This document shows positions 53,904 to 62,836 of a stretch of DNA of 64,000 nt, piece after piece. The stretch lies in NCBI RefSeq assembly GCF_009811415.1, contig NZ_BLIG01000001.1, forward strand, positions 186,001 to 250,000. The letters are read 5' to 3'. The first letter of the stretch is position 1; each line of letters starts with the position of its first letter. Position numbers and translations under genes: made by a program. Below the pieces are notes generated by a model, which worked only from the letters and a program-made list of their open reading frames with translations, did no database searches and was not told the origin of the DNA. Source of the DNA: Alteromonas sp. KUL106. Lineage in GTDB: Bacteria; Pseudomonadota; Gammaproteobacteria; Enterobacterales; Alteromonadaceae.

Positions 53904-54739
53904 TGATGGACCATATACTGGCACACATAAAAACAAGAGCAAAAAAACGCACTTTTAAATTAGTTTCGGATCAATCTCTATTTGATACAGTCAAAGTCGA
54001 TTTGAACGCCTGTGTTCCATACGACCCTGACCATAACCTCGATGAAGACTCATGGTTCAAAATTGAAGGCTTTAGCAACCAAGCCTACGGTTTAGAACTA
54101 TTGAAGAAAAAGTTCGATTCAAAAGATTACCATGATTTAACTAAAGCTAATTTTTCTAAAATTGCTTATTTATTTGCTGTTCAGGGCGATGACTTTTATT
54201 TTCAAAAAATAACCCCTAGCCTTTTTGTTAAGCGCAAAACACTGGTGTTTGGTGAAACGGCTGAGCTTGAAAAAAGTCAAACGCGCTTAGTAATTAATGT
54301 GTTACCTGATGCCGTGTATTTCAAAGCAGCGGATACTTTAATATTCAAAAGCTTGGCAACGATTTCAAGTATATTTAAAGGCATAGATGAACTGTACAAA
54401 GAAGCGACTAAAGAAGAAGTTGAACAGTTCTTAGATGAGTCATTTATAGAACTGAGCAACAATTACAGCATCGAAAAAGTATCAAAGCCAAATCGAAAGC
54501 GTATTGGTCTTGCCATGAAAACGCTTGAAGGAATGTCAGCCGGTGATAAAACCAATATGCTTGAGTACATAGATGGATACTGCGAGCAAAGACTTAAATT
54601 TGATCAACAGAATCAAAAGTTTGAGATATCAACTGATGAAGACTTGAAATTGTTGGTTTATGGCATAGAACAGCGCTTTTACACCACCCCCTTTGGTAAG
54701 GAAAAACGCCTAGCAAATTCAGTACAAGCTATAAAATAA
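53903..54739 (+). CDS. kwaB: Kiwa defence effector KwaB (DUF4868)
   Basis: A 278-residue soluble protein of the DUF4868/KwaB family: FAVQGDDFYFQKITPSLFV, VINVLPDAVYFKAADTLIFK and the long helical tail with EEVEQFLDESFIELSNNYSIEKV are typical. KwaB binds DNA and inhibits phage in published Kiwa work. The start codon overlaps the kwaA stop; a second in-frame ATG lies three bases later. Codon use is more AT-rich by eye than the hsd genes. Confidence 0.82.
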   Translation: MMDHILAHIKTRAKKRTFKLVSDQSLFDTVKVDLNACVPYDPDHNLDEDSWFKIEGFSNQAYGLELLKKKFDSKDYHDLTKANFSKIAYLFAVQGDDFYFQKITPSLFVKRKTLVFGETAELEKSQTRLVINVLPDAVYFKAADTLIFKSLATISSIFKGIDELYKEATKEEVEQFLDESFIELSNNYSIEKVSKPNRKRIGLAMKTLEGMSAGDKTNMLEYIDGYCEQRLKFDQQNQKFEISTDEDLKLLVYGIEQRFYTTPFGKEKRLANSVQAIK

Positions 54740-54758
54740 TAATCAAGGAAGAATTTTT

Positions 54759-57700
54759 ATGTCTTACAAAGCAGAGTTTTCGGGATGGGATTCCCTTACA
54801 ATAGAAGATCTTCTTGTTGCCTACCGAAAAGCAAAAGCCGACTGTTTCTTCGAAAACACCTTTCCAACAGCAATTAAATTCGCTGAATACGAGCAAGATC
54901 TACTCACCAACCTAAAAGCTCTGTTAGGTCAATTGCAAGCCGATGCTGGTTTTGCTGAAAATGTAGAATTACTTGGGGATTTTCGTTTACTGCCCAAGAA
55001 GCTATCCACTGAAAGAAAATCAGATTCAGGTGACAATGGCCACGTTCATTTCTCAAAACCTGATAGAGCGGTTGAAAGCCTGTTTAAAAATTACAATGTA
55101 GTGCCTGAGTTTAGAATTGTCGGCGACTTTCCTGTAAATACCCACATTATTTCTGCATTGTGGATCAATATGATTGGTCACAAGTTTGACGCCAAACTCG
55201 ACGATAGCTGCTACGGCGCCAGACTCAAACGAATTCGTAATGATGAACTGTTTACAGAAAATAATGAAAAACCATTTCATATCAGCTCTGTAGGCTCTTT
55301 TGTACCGTATTTTCAACCTTACCAAAAATGGCGTAACGATGGCTTAAAAACAATAAGGGAAGAGTTGGAAAAAGACCGAGATATAATTGCTGTATCTCTG
55401 GACTTGAAAAGTTACTACCATTTTATAGACCCGCTAATTACCTCCGCTTCAGCACTTATAGAAGCTCTAGATTTGAACTTGTCTGATGAAGAAAAATCCT
55501 TCACTAAGCAGCTATCACTATTTCTTAATGCGTGGGCTAGCGGCGCCAGCCAATTTGGTAAATCAGTTGGTGGTCAAAGAGCAAAAATAAGCGGAGGGTT
55601 AGTCATTGGCCTGACGTGTAGCAGAGTTATTTCGAATGCTTTATTGCACAAGTGGGACCGACTTATTATCGAAAAACTCTCACCTATTCACTATGGTCGT
55701 TATGTTGATGATATGTTCCTTGTGTTGCGCGATACGGGGAAAATCTCAAATAGCCAAGACTTTATGCTTTTATTACAAGAGCGAATGGGTGAAAAGTGCA
55801 TTGCACAAAGTCCCAAAAACAATAAAGTATGGGAAATTAATCAAGGCGATGACGTACAAGGTAACTCCACAATATCGCTTCAGTCAGACAAACAAAAATT
55901 ATTTATCCTGCAAGGCCGTGCTGGCTTAGACCTGTTGGATAGTATCGAAAAGGAAATATACGAATTATCTAGTGAGCATCGCCTCATGCCCTCGCCCGAC
56001 CAATTGGAACATTCAACCGCAGCTAAAGTACTCTCAGCTGCTGGAAGTGTGGGTGAAAATGCAGATACTTTAAGAAGAGCCGATGGATTAACGATCCGTC
56101 GTTTGGGTTGGTCACTACAATTGCGTCACGTAGAAACCCTAGCTCGGGATTTACCGCCGAATCAATGGAAAGAGCAAAGGGAAGAGTTTTACCAATTTGC
56201 TCATAATCATATCTTGCGTGCAGACAATCTATTTGCTCATTTTAATTACTTACCTAGATTGCTTGGATTTGCAATCAGCATGAATGAATGGGAACAAGCT
56301 GAACAAATCGCAGTGAAGTCCTATCAAGCAATAGATATACTCGCCAAAGAGGTAGGCAGAGGACAGAAAGTTCGAATCAATGGATGTGACGCTAAAGTCT
56401 TGAAAGACCTTTGGGGCTACATAAAAGGCACCTTAACCTGGTTATTTATTGATGCCGCTACACGCTACCATGATCCAAGTAAACTATTCCTTGGGGAACG
56501 TTCGAGCAAGAAAAAGCGTCTAGCTAACTTATTCTTAAAACAAATTGTCGAAACACTGAGTAGTTTCGAAGCACTACTAGAGCTTAGTTTTGATGTGGCA
56601 GAATTTGAAAACAAAGCGCCTTTAGTCGCATCAGCAGACCTTGCAAAAGAAGCATATAAGTACATCATAAATAGTCGTTCCGCTGAGCAGTTAGTAGGTA
56701 AGCGAAATGCAAAAAAAGAAAAACAAATTCTGGATTTGCTCGGTGATTCTGGGCTCATTGAAGTACCTATATTCGAGCAGTTTATAAACTCTACCCGAAA
56801 AACGAGACTAGGCAACGTTACTAAAGGGCAAAAGAAAAACGATAGCTTCCTGCCGTACCTTTTCCCAACCAGACCATTATCTCCACTGGAAATATCTGAG
56901 CTAGCCCCTGAATGTGTCGGTTTACCCTCTGCATCCGGAAAACCTCCAGTATTTGGGCCCTCTGTTACATGGGCAAAATACACGCAAGTACTGCGTGGTG
57001 TATGGATAAAGCCAACCCTACTTGCTGCTGAGCAAGATGCTGATGAAAAGCCTTCAACACGCCGAAAGAAATTCATTAATGTAGGTACGGACAGCAAAGA
57101 CAAGGTGATCGTAGCGCTAACTAATCTTCGCACTGAGGACAACGACTGGGCATCGACAGCATGCAACAAGCCAAATTTAAGTCGAAAGCGTTATCAAAAA
57201 ATTTCTAAATTGGTCAACGATGTTCTGAAATTAAAACCAAAACCTGATTACGTACTTTTTCCTGAACTATCAATTCCACTGAGATGGCTTAACAGTATTG
57301 CTGCTAGATTAAGTAGCGCAGGGATAAGCATTATTGCAGGAACAGAGTACCAACACGTTGGAGCTAATAAGATATACAGTGAGGCCTCAATGATTTTGGC
57401 GGATAACCGTCTCGGTTATCCTACCTTTGTAAAAATTAGACAGCCTAAACTTGAGCCAGCTGTTGGTGAGGACAAAGAGCTTACTAGTAAGTTTGGCAAG
57501 CAATGGGACTCATTAGGGAAATCACCAAAACCTGTATATATACATAACGGCTTTAATTTTGGTGTTATGGTTTGTTCAGAGTTACAAAACAGTAAAGCAC
57601 GAGTTCGCTTCCAAGGGGCCGTTGATGCATTGATGGTGCTTAGTTGGAATAGAGATCTTGATACCTTCGCGTCTCTAATCGAATCTGCGGCTCTAGATAT

Positions 57701-57962
57701 TCATGCTTATACAATTTTAGTTAATAATCGCAAATATGGTGACAGTCGAGTTCGTTCACCAGCAAAAGAGGGGTTTCTGCGTGATATCGCGCGTTTAAGA
57801 GGTGGTGATAATGATTTCGTGGTAGCTGCTACGATAGATATCACAGCTCTTCGGGCTTTTCAAAGCAGAGCTAAACGCTGGCCCGAAAATAACGATAAAT
57901 TTAAGCCCGTACCCGAAGGCTTTCGATTGGCAAATAACCGAAAAGTACTTCCTCCTAAATAA
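54759..57962 (+). CDS. Defence-associated reverse transcriptase, DRT type 1 (RT-nitrilase fusion)
   Basis: A 1067-residue fusion. The RT part (about 60-400) has VSLDLKSYYHFID (motif A Asp near 214), SGGLVIGLTCSRVISN and YGRYVDDMFLV with the catalytic YVDD (about 315-318). The middle is helical. The C-terminal about 270 residues are a nitrilase-like domain: PDYVLFPELSIPLRW (Glu, about 834), KIRQPKLE (Lys, about 893), and GVMVCSELQNSK (Cys, about 937), so the catalytic Glu-Lys-Cys set is complete. This is the domain order of UG1/DRT1, an antiphage RT. No ncRNA template region is evident beside it. Ended by a strong terminator. Confidence 0.9.
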   Translation: MSYKAEFSGWDSLTIEDLLVAYRKAKADCFFENTFPTAIKFAEYEQDLLTNLKALLGQLQADAGFAENVELLGDFRLLPKKLSTERKSDSGDNGHVHFSKPDRAVESLFKNYNVVPEFRIVGDFPVNTHIISALWINMIGHKFDAKLDDSCYGARLKRIRNDELFTENNEKPFHISSVGSFVPYFQPYQKWRNDGLKTIREELEKDRDIIAVSLDLKSYYHFIDPLITSASALIEALDLNLSDEEKSFTKQLSLFLNAWASGASQFGKSVGGQRAKISGGLVIGLTCSRVISNALLHKWDRLIIEKLSPIHYGRYVDDMFLVLRDTGKISNSQDFMLLLQERMGEKCIAQSPKNNKVWEINQGDDVQGNSTISLQSDKQKLFILQGRAGLDLLDSIEKEIYELSSEHRLMPSPDQLEHSTAAKVLSAAGSVGENADTLRRADGLTIRRLGWSLQLRHVETLARDLPPNQWKEQREEFYQFAHNHILRADNLFAHFNYLPRLLGFAISMNEWEQAEQIAVKSYQAIDILAKEVGRGQKVRINGCDAKVLKDLWGYIKGTLTWLFIDAATRYHDPSKLFLGERSSKKKRLANLFLKQIVETLSSFEALLELSFDVAEFENKAPLVASADLAKEAYKYIINSRSAEQLVGKRNAKKEKQILDLLGDSGLIEVPIFEQFINSTRKTRLGNVTKGQKKNDSFLPYLFPTRPLSPLEISELAPECVGLPSASGKPPVFGPSVTWAKYTQVLRGVWIKPTLLAAEQDADEKPSTRRKKFINVGTDSKDKVIVALTNLRTEDNDWASTACNKPNLSRKRYQKISKLVNDVLKLKPKPDYVLFPELSIPLRWLNSIAARLSSAGISIIAGTEYQHVGANKIYSEASMILADNRLGYPTFVKIRQPKLEPAVGEDKELTSKFGKQWDSLGKSPKPVYIHNGFNFGVMVCSELQNSKARVRFQGAVDALMVLSWNRDLDTFASLIESAALDIHAYTILVNNRKYGDSRVRSPAKEGFLRDIARLRGGDNDFVVAATIDITALRAFQSRAKRWPENNDKFKPVPEGFRLANNRKVLPPK

Positions 57963-57977
57963 GGCTGTAAGAAAACA

Positions 57978-58007
57978 AAAAAGCGAACCAGAAATGGTTC
58001 GCTTTTT
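57978..58007. terminator. Terminator of the defence operon
   Basis: AGCGAACC and GGTTCGCT pair across a 6-nt loop with A- and T-runs outside, so it works in both directions. Confidence 0.9.
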
Positions 58008-58038
58008 CATATTTACTGACCTCTAGATTCAACTACCG

Positions 58039-58095
58039 GTTGCAAACTTTATTTGAGTTGCAAACTTAATTCCGATAGTTGCATTCTTTATTCGA
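58039..58095. repeat. Three imperfect direct repeats at the island edge
   Basis: GTTGCAAACTTTATTTGA (58039), GTTGCAAACTTAATTCCGA (58058) and GTTGCATTCTTTATTCGA (58078) are spaced 19 and 20 bp apart, between the defence operon terminator and the gcvP stop. Possibly an integration footprint or protein-binding array. Confidence 0.5.
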
Positions 58096-58108
58096 GCTTG
58101 ACAACCCC

Positions 58109-61018
58109 CTATTCCTCAGAATAACTCTCAATACTAGGGCAAGAACAAATTAGGTTACGGTCACCATAAACATCATCAATACGGTTAACTGTTGGCCAGA
58201 ATTTGTTTCTGTGTACTTCTGGTGCTGGGTACGCTGCTAGCATGCGGTCGTAGCTGCGGTTCCAGTCGCTGTCACAGATATCTGCTAACGTGTGCGGTGC
58301 ATTGTGTAGTGGGTTGTCGATGGCATCCCACTCGCCGCTTTCTACTTTCGCTACTTCTTGGCGAATGCTAATCATGGCATTAATGAACCGGTCTAGTTCG
58401 TACTTTGCTTCCGACTCTGTTGGCTCAATCATAAGCGTACCCGCTACTGGGAAGCTCATAGTTGGCGCGTGGAAGCCGTAGTCGTTAAGGCGCTTCGCAA
58501 TGTCTACTTCGGTCACACCACTTGCTTCTTTAAGCGGGCGCAGGTCAACAATACATTCGTGCGCAACACGGCCATTGTTACCTTTGTAAAGTACCTTGTA
58601 GTGCCCTTCTAGCTTCTTTGCTACGTAGTTAGCGTTAAGAATGGCCACTTCGGTTGCACGGCGTAGGCCTTCGCTACCCATCATTTTAATGTACATGTAG
58701 CTGATAGGCAGAATAGAGGCACTACCCCATGGCGCTGCCGAAACCGCACCACAGTCTTTACCTGCTGTTGCTACGTCTACCACTGTGTGGTTTGGTAGGA
58801 ATGGCGCAAGGTGCGACTTAACACCAATTGGTCCCATACCTGGGCCGCCACCACCGTGTGGAATACAGAAGGTTTTATGTAGGTTAAGGTGCGATACGTC
58901 TGAACCAATGAAACCAGGTGATGTAATGCCCACCTGCGCGTTCATGTTCGCGCCATCCATGTAAACCTGACCGCCGTGCTCGTGAACAATGTCACAAATC
59001 TCGCGTACAGTTTCTTCGTATACACCGTGGGTAGACGGGTATGTGATCATGGCACAAGATAGGTTCTCACCCACTTCTTCGGCCTTTTTGCGAAGGTCGT
59101 TAAGGTCTACGTTACCGTTTGAATCACACGCTACAACCACTACTTTTAGGCTAACCATTTGCGCAGACGCTGGGTTAGTACCGTGTGCAGAGCTTGGAAT
59201 TAGGCACACGTTTCTGTGGCCTTCGCCGCGGCTTTCGTGGTAACGCTGAATAGCTAATAGGCCTGCGTATTCACCCTGTGCACCCGAGTTAGGCTGCATT
59301 GAAAGTGCATCGTAGCCCGTTACGTTAATTAGCCACTTGGCTAGCTCGGCAATCATTTCTTGATAGCCTGTTGCTTGGTCTAGTGGTGCAAACGGGTGAA
59401 GCTGGCCAAATTCAGCCCACGTTACTGGAATCATTTCAGCCGTTGCGTTTAGCTTCATAGTGCACGAACCCAATGAAATCATTGAGTGGTTAAGGGCCAA
59501 GTCTTTGTTCTCAAGGCTCTTGATGTAACGCAGCATCTCTGTTTCAGAGTGATACTTGTTAAATACTTCGTGCGTAAGAATGTCGCTTGTACGTACTAGC
59601 GCATCAGGAATAGATTTCACGTCTTGCGTGGTAACTTCAGCGTCTAGGCCTTCTACTGTTAGGCCGTGATCGTCACCTAGAATAACATCGAATAGCGCAA
59701 CAATGTCTTCACGGGTTGTGGTTTCATCTAGTGCTACACCTACCGCGCCTTCTAAGTCAGCACGTAGGTTCATGCCTTTTGCATATGCTTTTGCTAGTAC
59801 GTCTTCTTTGTTGTCTACCATTACGGTTAGCGTGTCGAAGTAAGTGCTGTGCTTAAGGGCTACGCCTTTTTCTGCACCTTTTTGTGTTAAACCAGTAGCA
59901 AGAATGTCAGCAAAACGGTGAATGCGCTCAGCAATGGTTTTAAGGCCTTGTGGGCCGTGGTACACGGCGTAGAAGCTTGCCATGTTGGCAAGTAGTACCT
60001 GCGCTGTACAGATGTTCGAGTTCGCTTTTTCACGGCGAATGTGCTGTTCACGGGTTTGTAGCGCCATACGCAATGCTTGGCGGCCGCGGGTGTCTTTACT
60101 TACACCAATAATACGCCCTGGCAGTGAACGCTTGTAGCTGTCGCGCGTTGCAAAGAATGCCGCGTGTGGACCGCCGTAGCCCATAGGTACACCAAAGCGC
60201 TGCGCACTACCCAGTGCAACGTCTGCGCCTAGCTCGCCTGGCGACTTAAGCATGACCAAGCTCATTAGGTCTGCCGCTACTGCAACAATACCCTTGTTCG
60301 CCTGTACCGCAGCAATGATGTCGCTGATATCTTTTACTTCACCTGTGGTAGTTGGGTATTGCAGTAGCGCACCAAATACGTCGTGTTCTGCCGCTTCTTC
60401 TGCTGCACCTTTGATGATTTCAAAACCGAACATTTCCGCACGAGTTTCAACCACGTCAATAGTTTGTGGGTGTACGTCGTTAGCAATAAAGAAAGCGTTC
60501 GATTTTTTGTTTTTAGATACGCGCTTGGCAAGGCCCATCGCCTCTGCGGCTGCCGTAGCTTCGTCAAGCAATGATGCCGACGCTAGCTCTAGGCCTGTAA
60601 GGTCGATAGTAACTTGTTGGAAGTTAAGAATAGCTTCTAAACGGCCTTGTGCGATCTCTGGCTGATAAGGCGTGTATGCTGTGTACCAACCTGGGTTTTC
60701 TAGCACGTTGCGCAAAATTACGTTTGGTACGTGTGTGTCGTAGTAACCCATACCAATAAAAGAACGGTTGATTTTGTTCTTTTGCGCAACAGCTTTTAAT
60801 TCACTTAATGCTTCAACTTCTGTCGCACCTTCACCGCATTTTAGTGGCTCAGGTAGCGCAATACCTGCCGGTACAGTTTGCTCGATTAAATCGTCTAATG
60901 AGCTTGCACCAATGGCAGACAGCATTTCTTCAATTTCGCCTTTACCCGGGCCAATGTGACGACGGATAAATGTATCTTTTTGCTCTAATTGAGCCAATGT
61001 AGGAGAAGTATTCGACAT
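58109..61018 (-). CDS. gcvP: Glycine dehydrogenase (decarboxylating), P protein
   Basis: Pyridoxal-phosphate decarboxylase of the glycine cleavage system. 969 residues from the ATG at 61018 ([21 protein letters not shown]), the usual family start; the frame extends 14 codons further, but without a ribosome site. The PLP lysine lies in [22 protein letters not shown]-terminal half has [11 protein letters not shown] and the C-terminal half [16 protein letters not shown]. It acts with GcvH and GcvT, encoded just upstream. Confidence 0.96.
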   Translation of the reverse strand: MSNTSPTLAQLEQKDTFIRRHIGPGKGEIEEMLSAIGASSLDDLIEQTVPAGIALPEPLKCGEGATEVEALSELKAVAQKNKINRSFIGMGYYDTHVPNVILRNVLENPGWYTAYTPYQPEIAQGRLEAILNFQQVTIDLTGLELASASLLDEATAAAEAMGLAKRVSKNKKSNAFFIANDVHPQTIDVVETRAEMFGFEIIKGAAEEAAEHDVFGALLQYPTTTGEVKDISDIIAAVQANKGIVAVAADLMSLVMLKSPGELGADVALGSAQRFGVPMGYGGPHAAFFATRDSYKRSLPGRIIGVSKDTRGRQALRMALQTREQHIRREKANSNICTAQVLLANMASFYAVYHGPQGLKTIAERIHRFADILATGLTQKGAEKGVALKHSTYFDTLTVMVDNKEDVLAKAYAKGMNLRADLEGAVGVALDETTTREDIVALFDVILGDDHGLTVEGLDAEVTTQDVKSIPDALVRTSDILTHEVFNKYHSETEMLRYIKSLENKDLALNHSMISLGSCTMKLNATAEMIPVTWAEFGQLHPFAPLDQATGYQEMIAELAKWLINVTGYDALSMQPNSGAQGEYAGLLAIQRYHESRGEGHRNVCLIPSSAHGTNPASAQMVSLKVVVVACDSNGNVDLNDLRKKAEEVGENLSCAMITYPSTHGVYEETVREICDIVHEHGGQVYMDGANMNAQVGITSPGFIGSDVSHLNLHKTFCIPHGGGGPGMGPIGVKSHLAPFLPNHTVVDVATAGKDCGAVSAAPWGSASILPISYMYIKMMGSEGLRRATEVAILNANYVAKKLEGHYKVLYKGNNGRVAHECIVDLRPLKEASGVTEVDIAKRLNDYGFHAPTMSFPVAGTLMIEPTESEAKYELDRFINAMISIRQEVAKVESGEWDAIDNPLHNAPHTLADICDSDWNRSYDRMLAAYPAPEVHRNKFWPTVNRIDDVYGDRNLICSCPSIESYSEE

Positions 61019-61076
61019 AACGTTGTTAAGCACTCGTAATGTTTGCCGCAAGGGCGTCAATAAATCTTTAATTTAA

Positions 61077-61106
61077 AAAGGGGCCGAATAATATTCATGC
61101 CCCTTT
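61077..61106 (-). terminator. Hairpin between gcvH and gcvP
   Basis: AAAGGGGC and GCCCCTTT form a perfect 8-bp stem in the 123-bp gap. On the minus strand it may attenuate read-through into gcvP or stabilise the gcvTH message. Confidence 0.55.
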
Positions 61107-61141
61107 ACTAAATGTGTATCGAAAGAAAACCGTATAACGAA

Positions 61142-61531
61142 TTACTCTTCGTCAATGCTGTTTTCGTAGCCTTCCGCGTCAAGTAGACCTTCTACTTCTT
61201 CAACGTCGTCAGCTTTTATTTTGAATAGCCAACCGTCGCCATAAGGGTCAGTGTTAACCAATTCTGGTGAATCTTCTAAGTCTTCGTTTATCGCAACAAT
61301 TTCGCCTGAAATGGGTGCGTAAACGTCAGACGCCGCTTTCACCGATTCAGCAACACAGATATCGTCGCCAGTGCTTACCGCATCGCCAACGTCTGGCAAA
61401 TCAACAAAAACCATGTCGCCAAGCAAACCTTGTGCGTGCTCAGAAATACCTACAGTGAAAACACCGTCACCATCAGGGCGAACCCATTCGTGCGTAGCGG
61501 CATAGCGTAAATCAGTTGGGATGTTGCTCAT
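61142..61531 (-). CDS. gcvH: Glycine cleavage system H protein
   Basis: A 129-residue lipoyl carrier. The lipoylated Lys lies in [20 protein letters not shown]. The short acidic C-terminal end (GYENSIDEE) is typical. It shuttles the aminomethyl group between P and T proteins. It starts 26 nt after gcvT. Confidence 0.96.
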   Translation of the reverse strand: MSNIPTDLRYAATHEWVRPDGDGVFTVGISEHAQGLLGDMVFVDLPDVGDAVSTGDDICVAESVKAASDVYAPISGEIVAINEDLEDSPELVNTDPYGDGWLFKIKADDVEEVEGLLDAEGYENSIDEE

Positions 61532-61557
61532 AATCGTTCCTGTTATTCTCTGTTAAC

Positions 61558-62637
61558 TTATAAAACACTTTTTCCATTGCGAACAAAGGAGGGCTTAACC
61601 ACTTTTACTGTAACCCACTTTTTGCGCATTTCCACTTCTACTGTTTCGCCAACATCACGTGGTACTCGTGCCATGGCAATTGAGTGGCCCAATGTTGGAG
61701 AAAAAGTACCGGAGGTGATAACACCCTCGCCGCTTTCAGTTTTTACTTTAAGGCCATGACGCAGCACGCCTTTTTCAGTCATTACCAAGCCTACAAGCTT
61801 GTCGGTACCCGCTTCGCGCTGCGCTTCTAGTGCTTTACGCCCCACGAAGTCACGTTCTGCCGGTTCCCAAGTAATTGTCCAGCCCATGTTAGCGGCTAGT
61901 GGCGATACGGTTTCATCCATATCTTGGCCATATAAATTCATACCCGCTTCAAGGCGTAGGGTGTCACGTGCGCCTAGGCCACATGGCTTAACGCCTGCGT
62001 CTAGTAGTGCTTGCCAGAAGCTTTCTGCTTGCTCAGCTGGCACCATAATTTCGTAGCCTGCTTCACCTGTGTAGCCCGTTGTGGCGATGAACAAGTCTTC
62101 GGCTTGTACGCCAAAAAATGGCTTCATGCCTGCAACCGCTTCTTTTTGCGCTGCGCTAAATAACGTTGCCGCTTTTTCTTTAGCGTTAGGGCCTTGTATC
62201 GCAATCATAGCAAACTCAGGGCGCTCGGTAATGGTTACGTCAAAGCCTTCTGCTTTGCTCATTAACCAGTTCATGTCTTTCTCGCGGGTTGCTGAGTTAA
62301 CTACCAAGCGATAGTTAGTTTCGTCGAAGTGATAAACAATAAGGTCGTCTACAACACCGCCTTCTTCATTCAGCATGCCGCTGTATAGCGCTTTACCTTT
62401 TTCCTTTAGTTTGGCTACATCGTTAGCCAACAAGTACTGAAGGTACGCTTTCGCTTGTGCGCCTTTAACATCAACAATGGTCATGTGAGACACATCAAAC
62501 ATACCGGCGTCTTGACGCACAGCGTGATGCTCTTCAATTTGTGAACCGTAGTTAATTGGCATATCCCAGCCGAAGAAATCGACCATTTTCGCACCCGCTT
62601 CTAGGTGCTTTGCGTGTAGGGCGGTGGTATTAGACAT
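61558..62637 (-). CDS. gcvT: Aminomethyltransferase, T protein
   Basis: A 359-residue tetrahydrofolate-dependent aminomethyltransferase: [34 protein letters not shown], and [23 protein letters not shown] (with the catalytic Asp) are intact. It is the first gene of the gcvTHP operon. No glycine riboswitch was found upstream. Confidence 0.96.
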   Translation of the reverse strand: MSNTTALHAKHLEAGAKMVDFFGWDMPINYGSQIEEHHAVRQDAGMFDVSHMTIVDVKGAQAKAYLQYLLANDVAKLKEKGKALYSGMLNEEGGVVDDLIVYHFDETNYRLVVNSATREKDMNWLMSKAEGFDVTITERPEFAMIAIQGPNAKEKAATLFSAAQKEAVAGMKPFFGVQAEDLFIATTGYTGEAGYEIMVPAEQAESFWQALLDAGVKPCGLGARDTLRLEAGMNLYGQDMDETVSPLAANMGWTITWEPAERDFVGRKALEAQREAGTDKLVGLVMTEKGVLRHGLKVKTESGEGVITSGTFSPTLGHSIAMARVPRDVGETVEVEMRKKWVTVKVVKPSFVRNGKSVL

Positions 62638-62776
62638 TCCACTTACTCTTTTTAATTGAAAGGTAGAAAACGAGAATGAGTATAGTGAGCTAACGTTTGT
62701 GCAACAAATTGGAAATTTTTATCAATACATTTAAAAAGCAAATGTATTAAGCTTACTGGATTAGGTATGCAAATGT

Positions 62777-62810
62777 AAAAGCCCCACACTTCGTCAGTAA
62801 CAGGGCTTTC
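62777..62810 (-). terminator. Terminator of the alpha-N-acetylglucosaminidase gene
   Basis: AAAGCCC and GGGCTTT pair around an 18-nt loop and, on the minus strand, are followed by T-rich sequence. Confidence 0.7.
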
Positions 62811-62836
62811 AAAATGAGTGATTACACCCCTTTTTA

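Noticed and set aside
56465..57169. 234-residue Ser-rich ORF antisense to the RT gene
   Set aside because: Shadow of the RT-nitrilase frame, with the Ser/Ala/Leu bias typical of antisense reading.
62638..62836. Possible glycine riboswitch upstream of gcvT
   Set aside because: Neither the conserved GGAGAG nor the GCCGAAGG-type core is present on the minus strand; only a terminator for the upstream gene was found.
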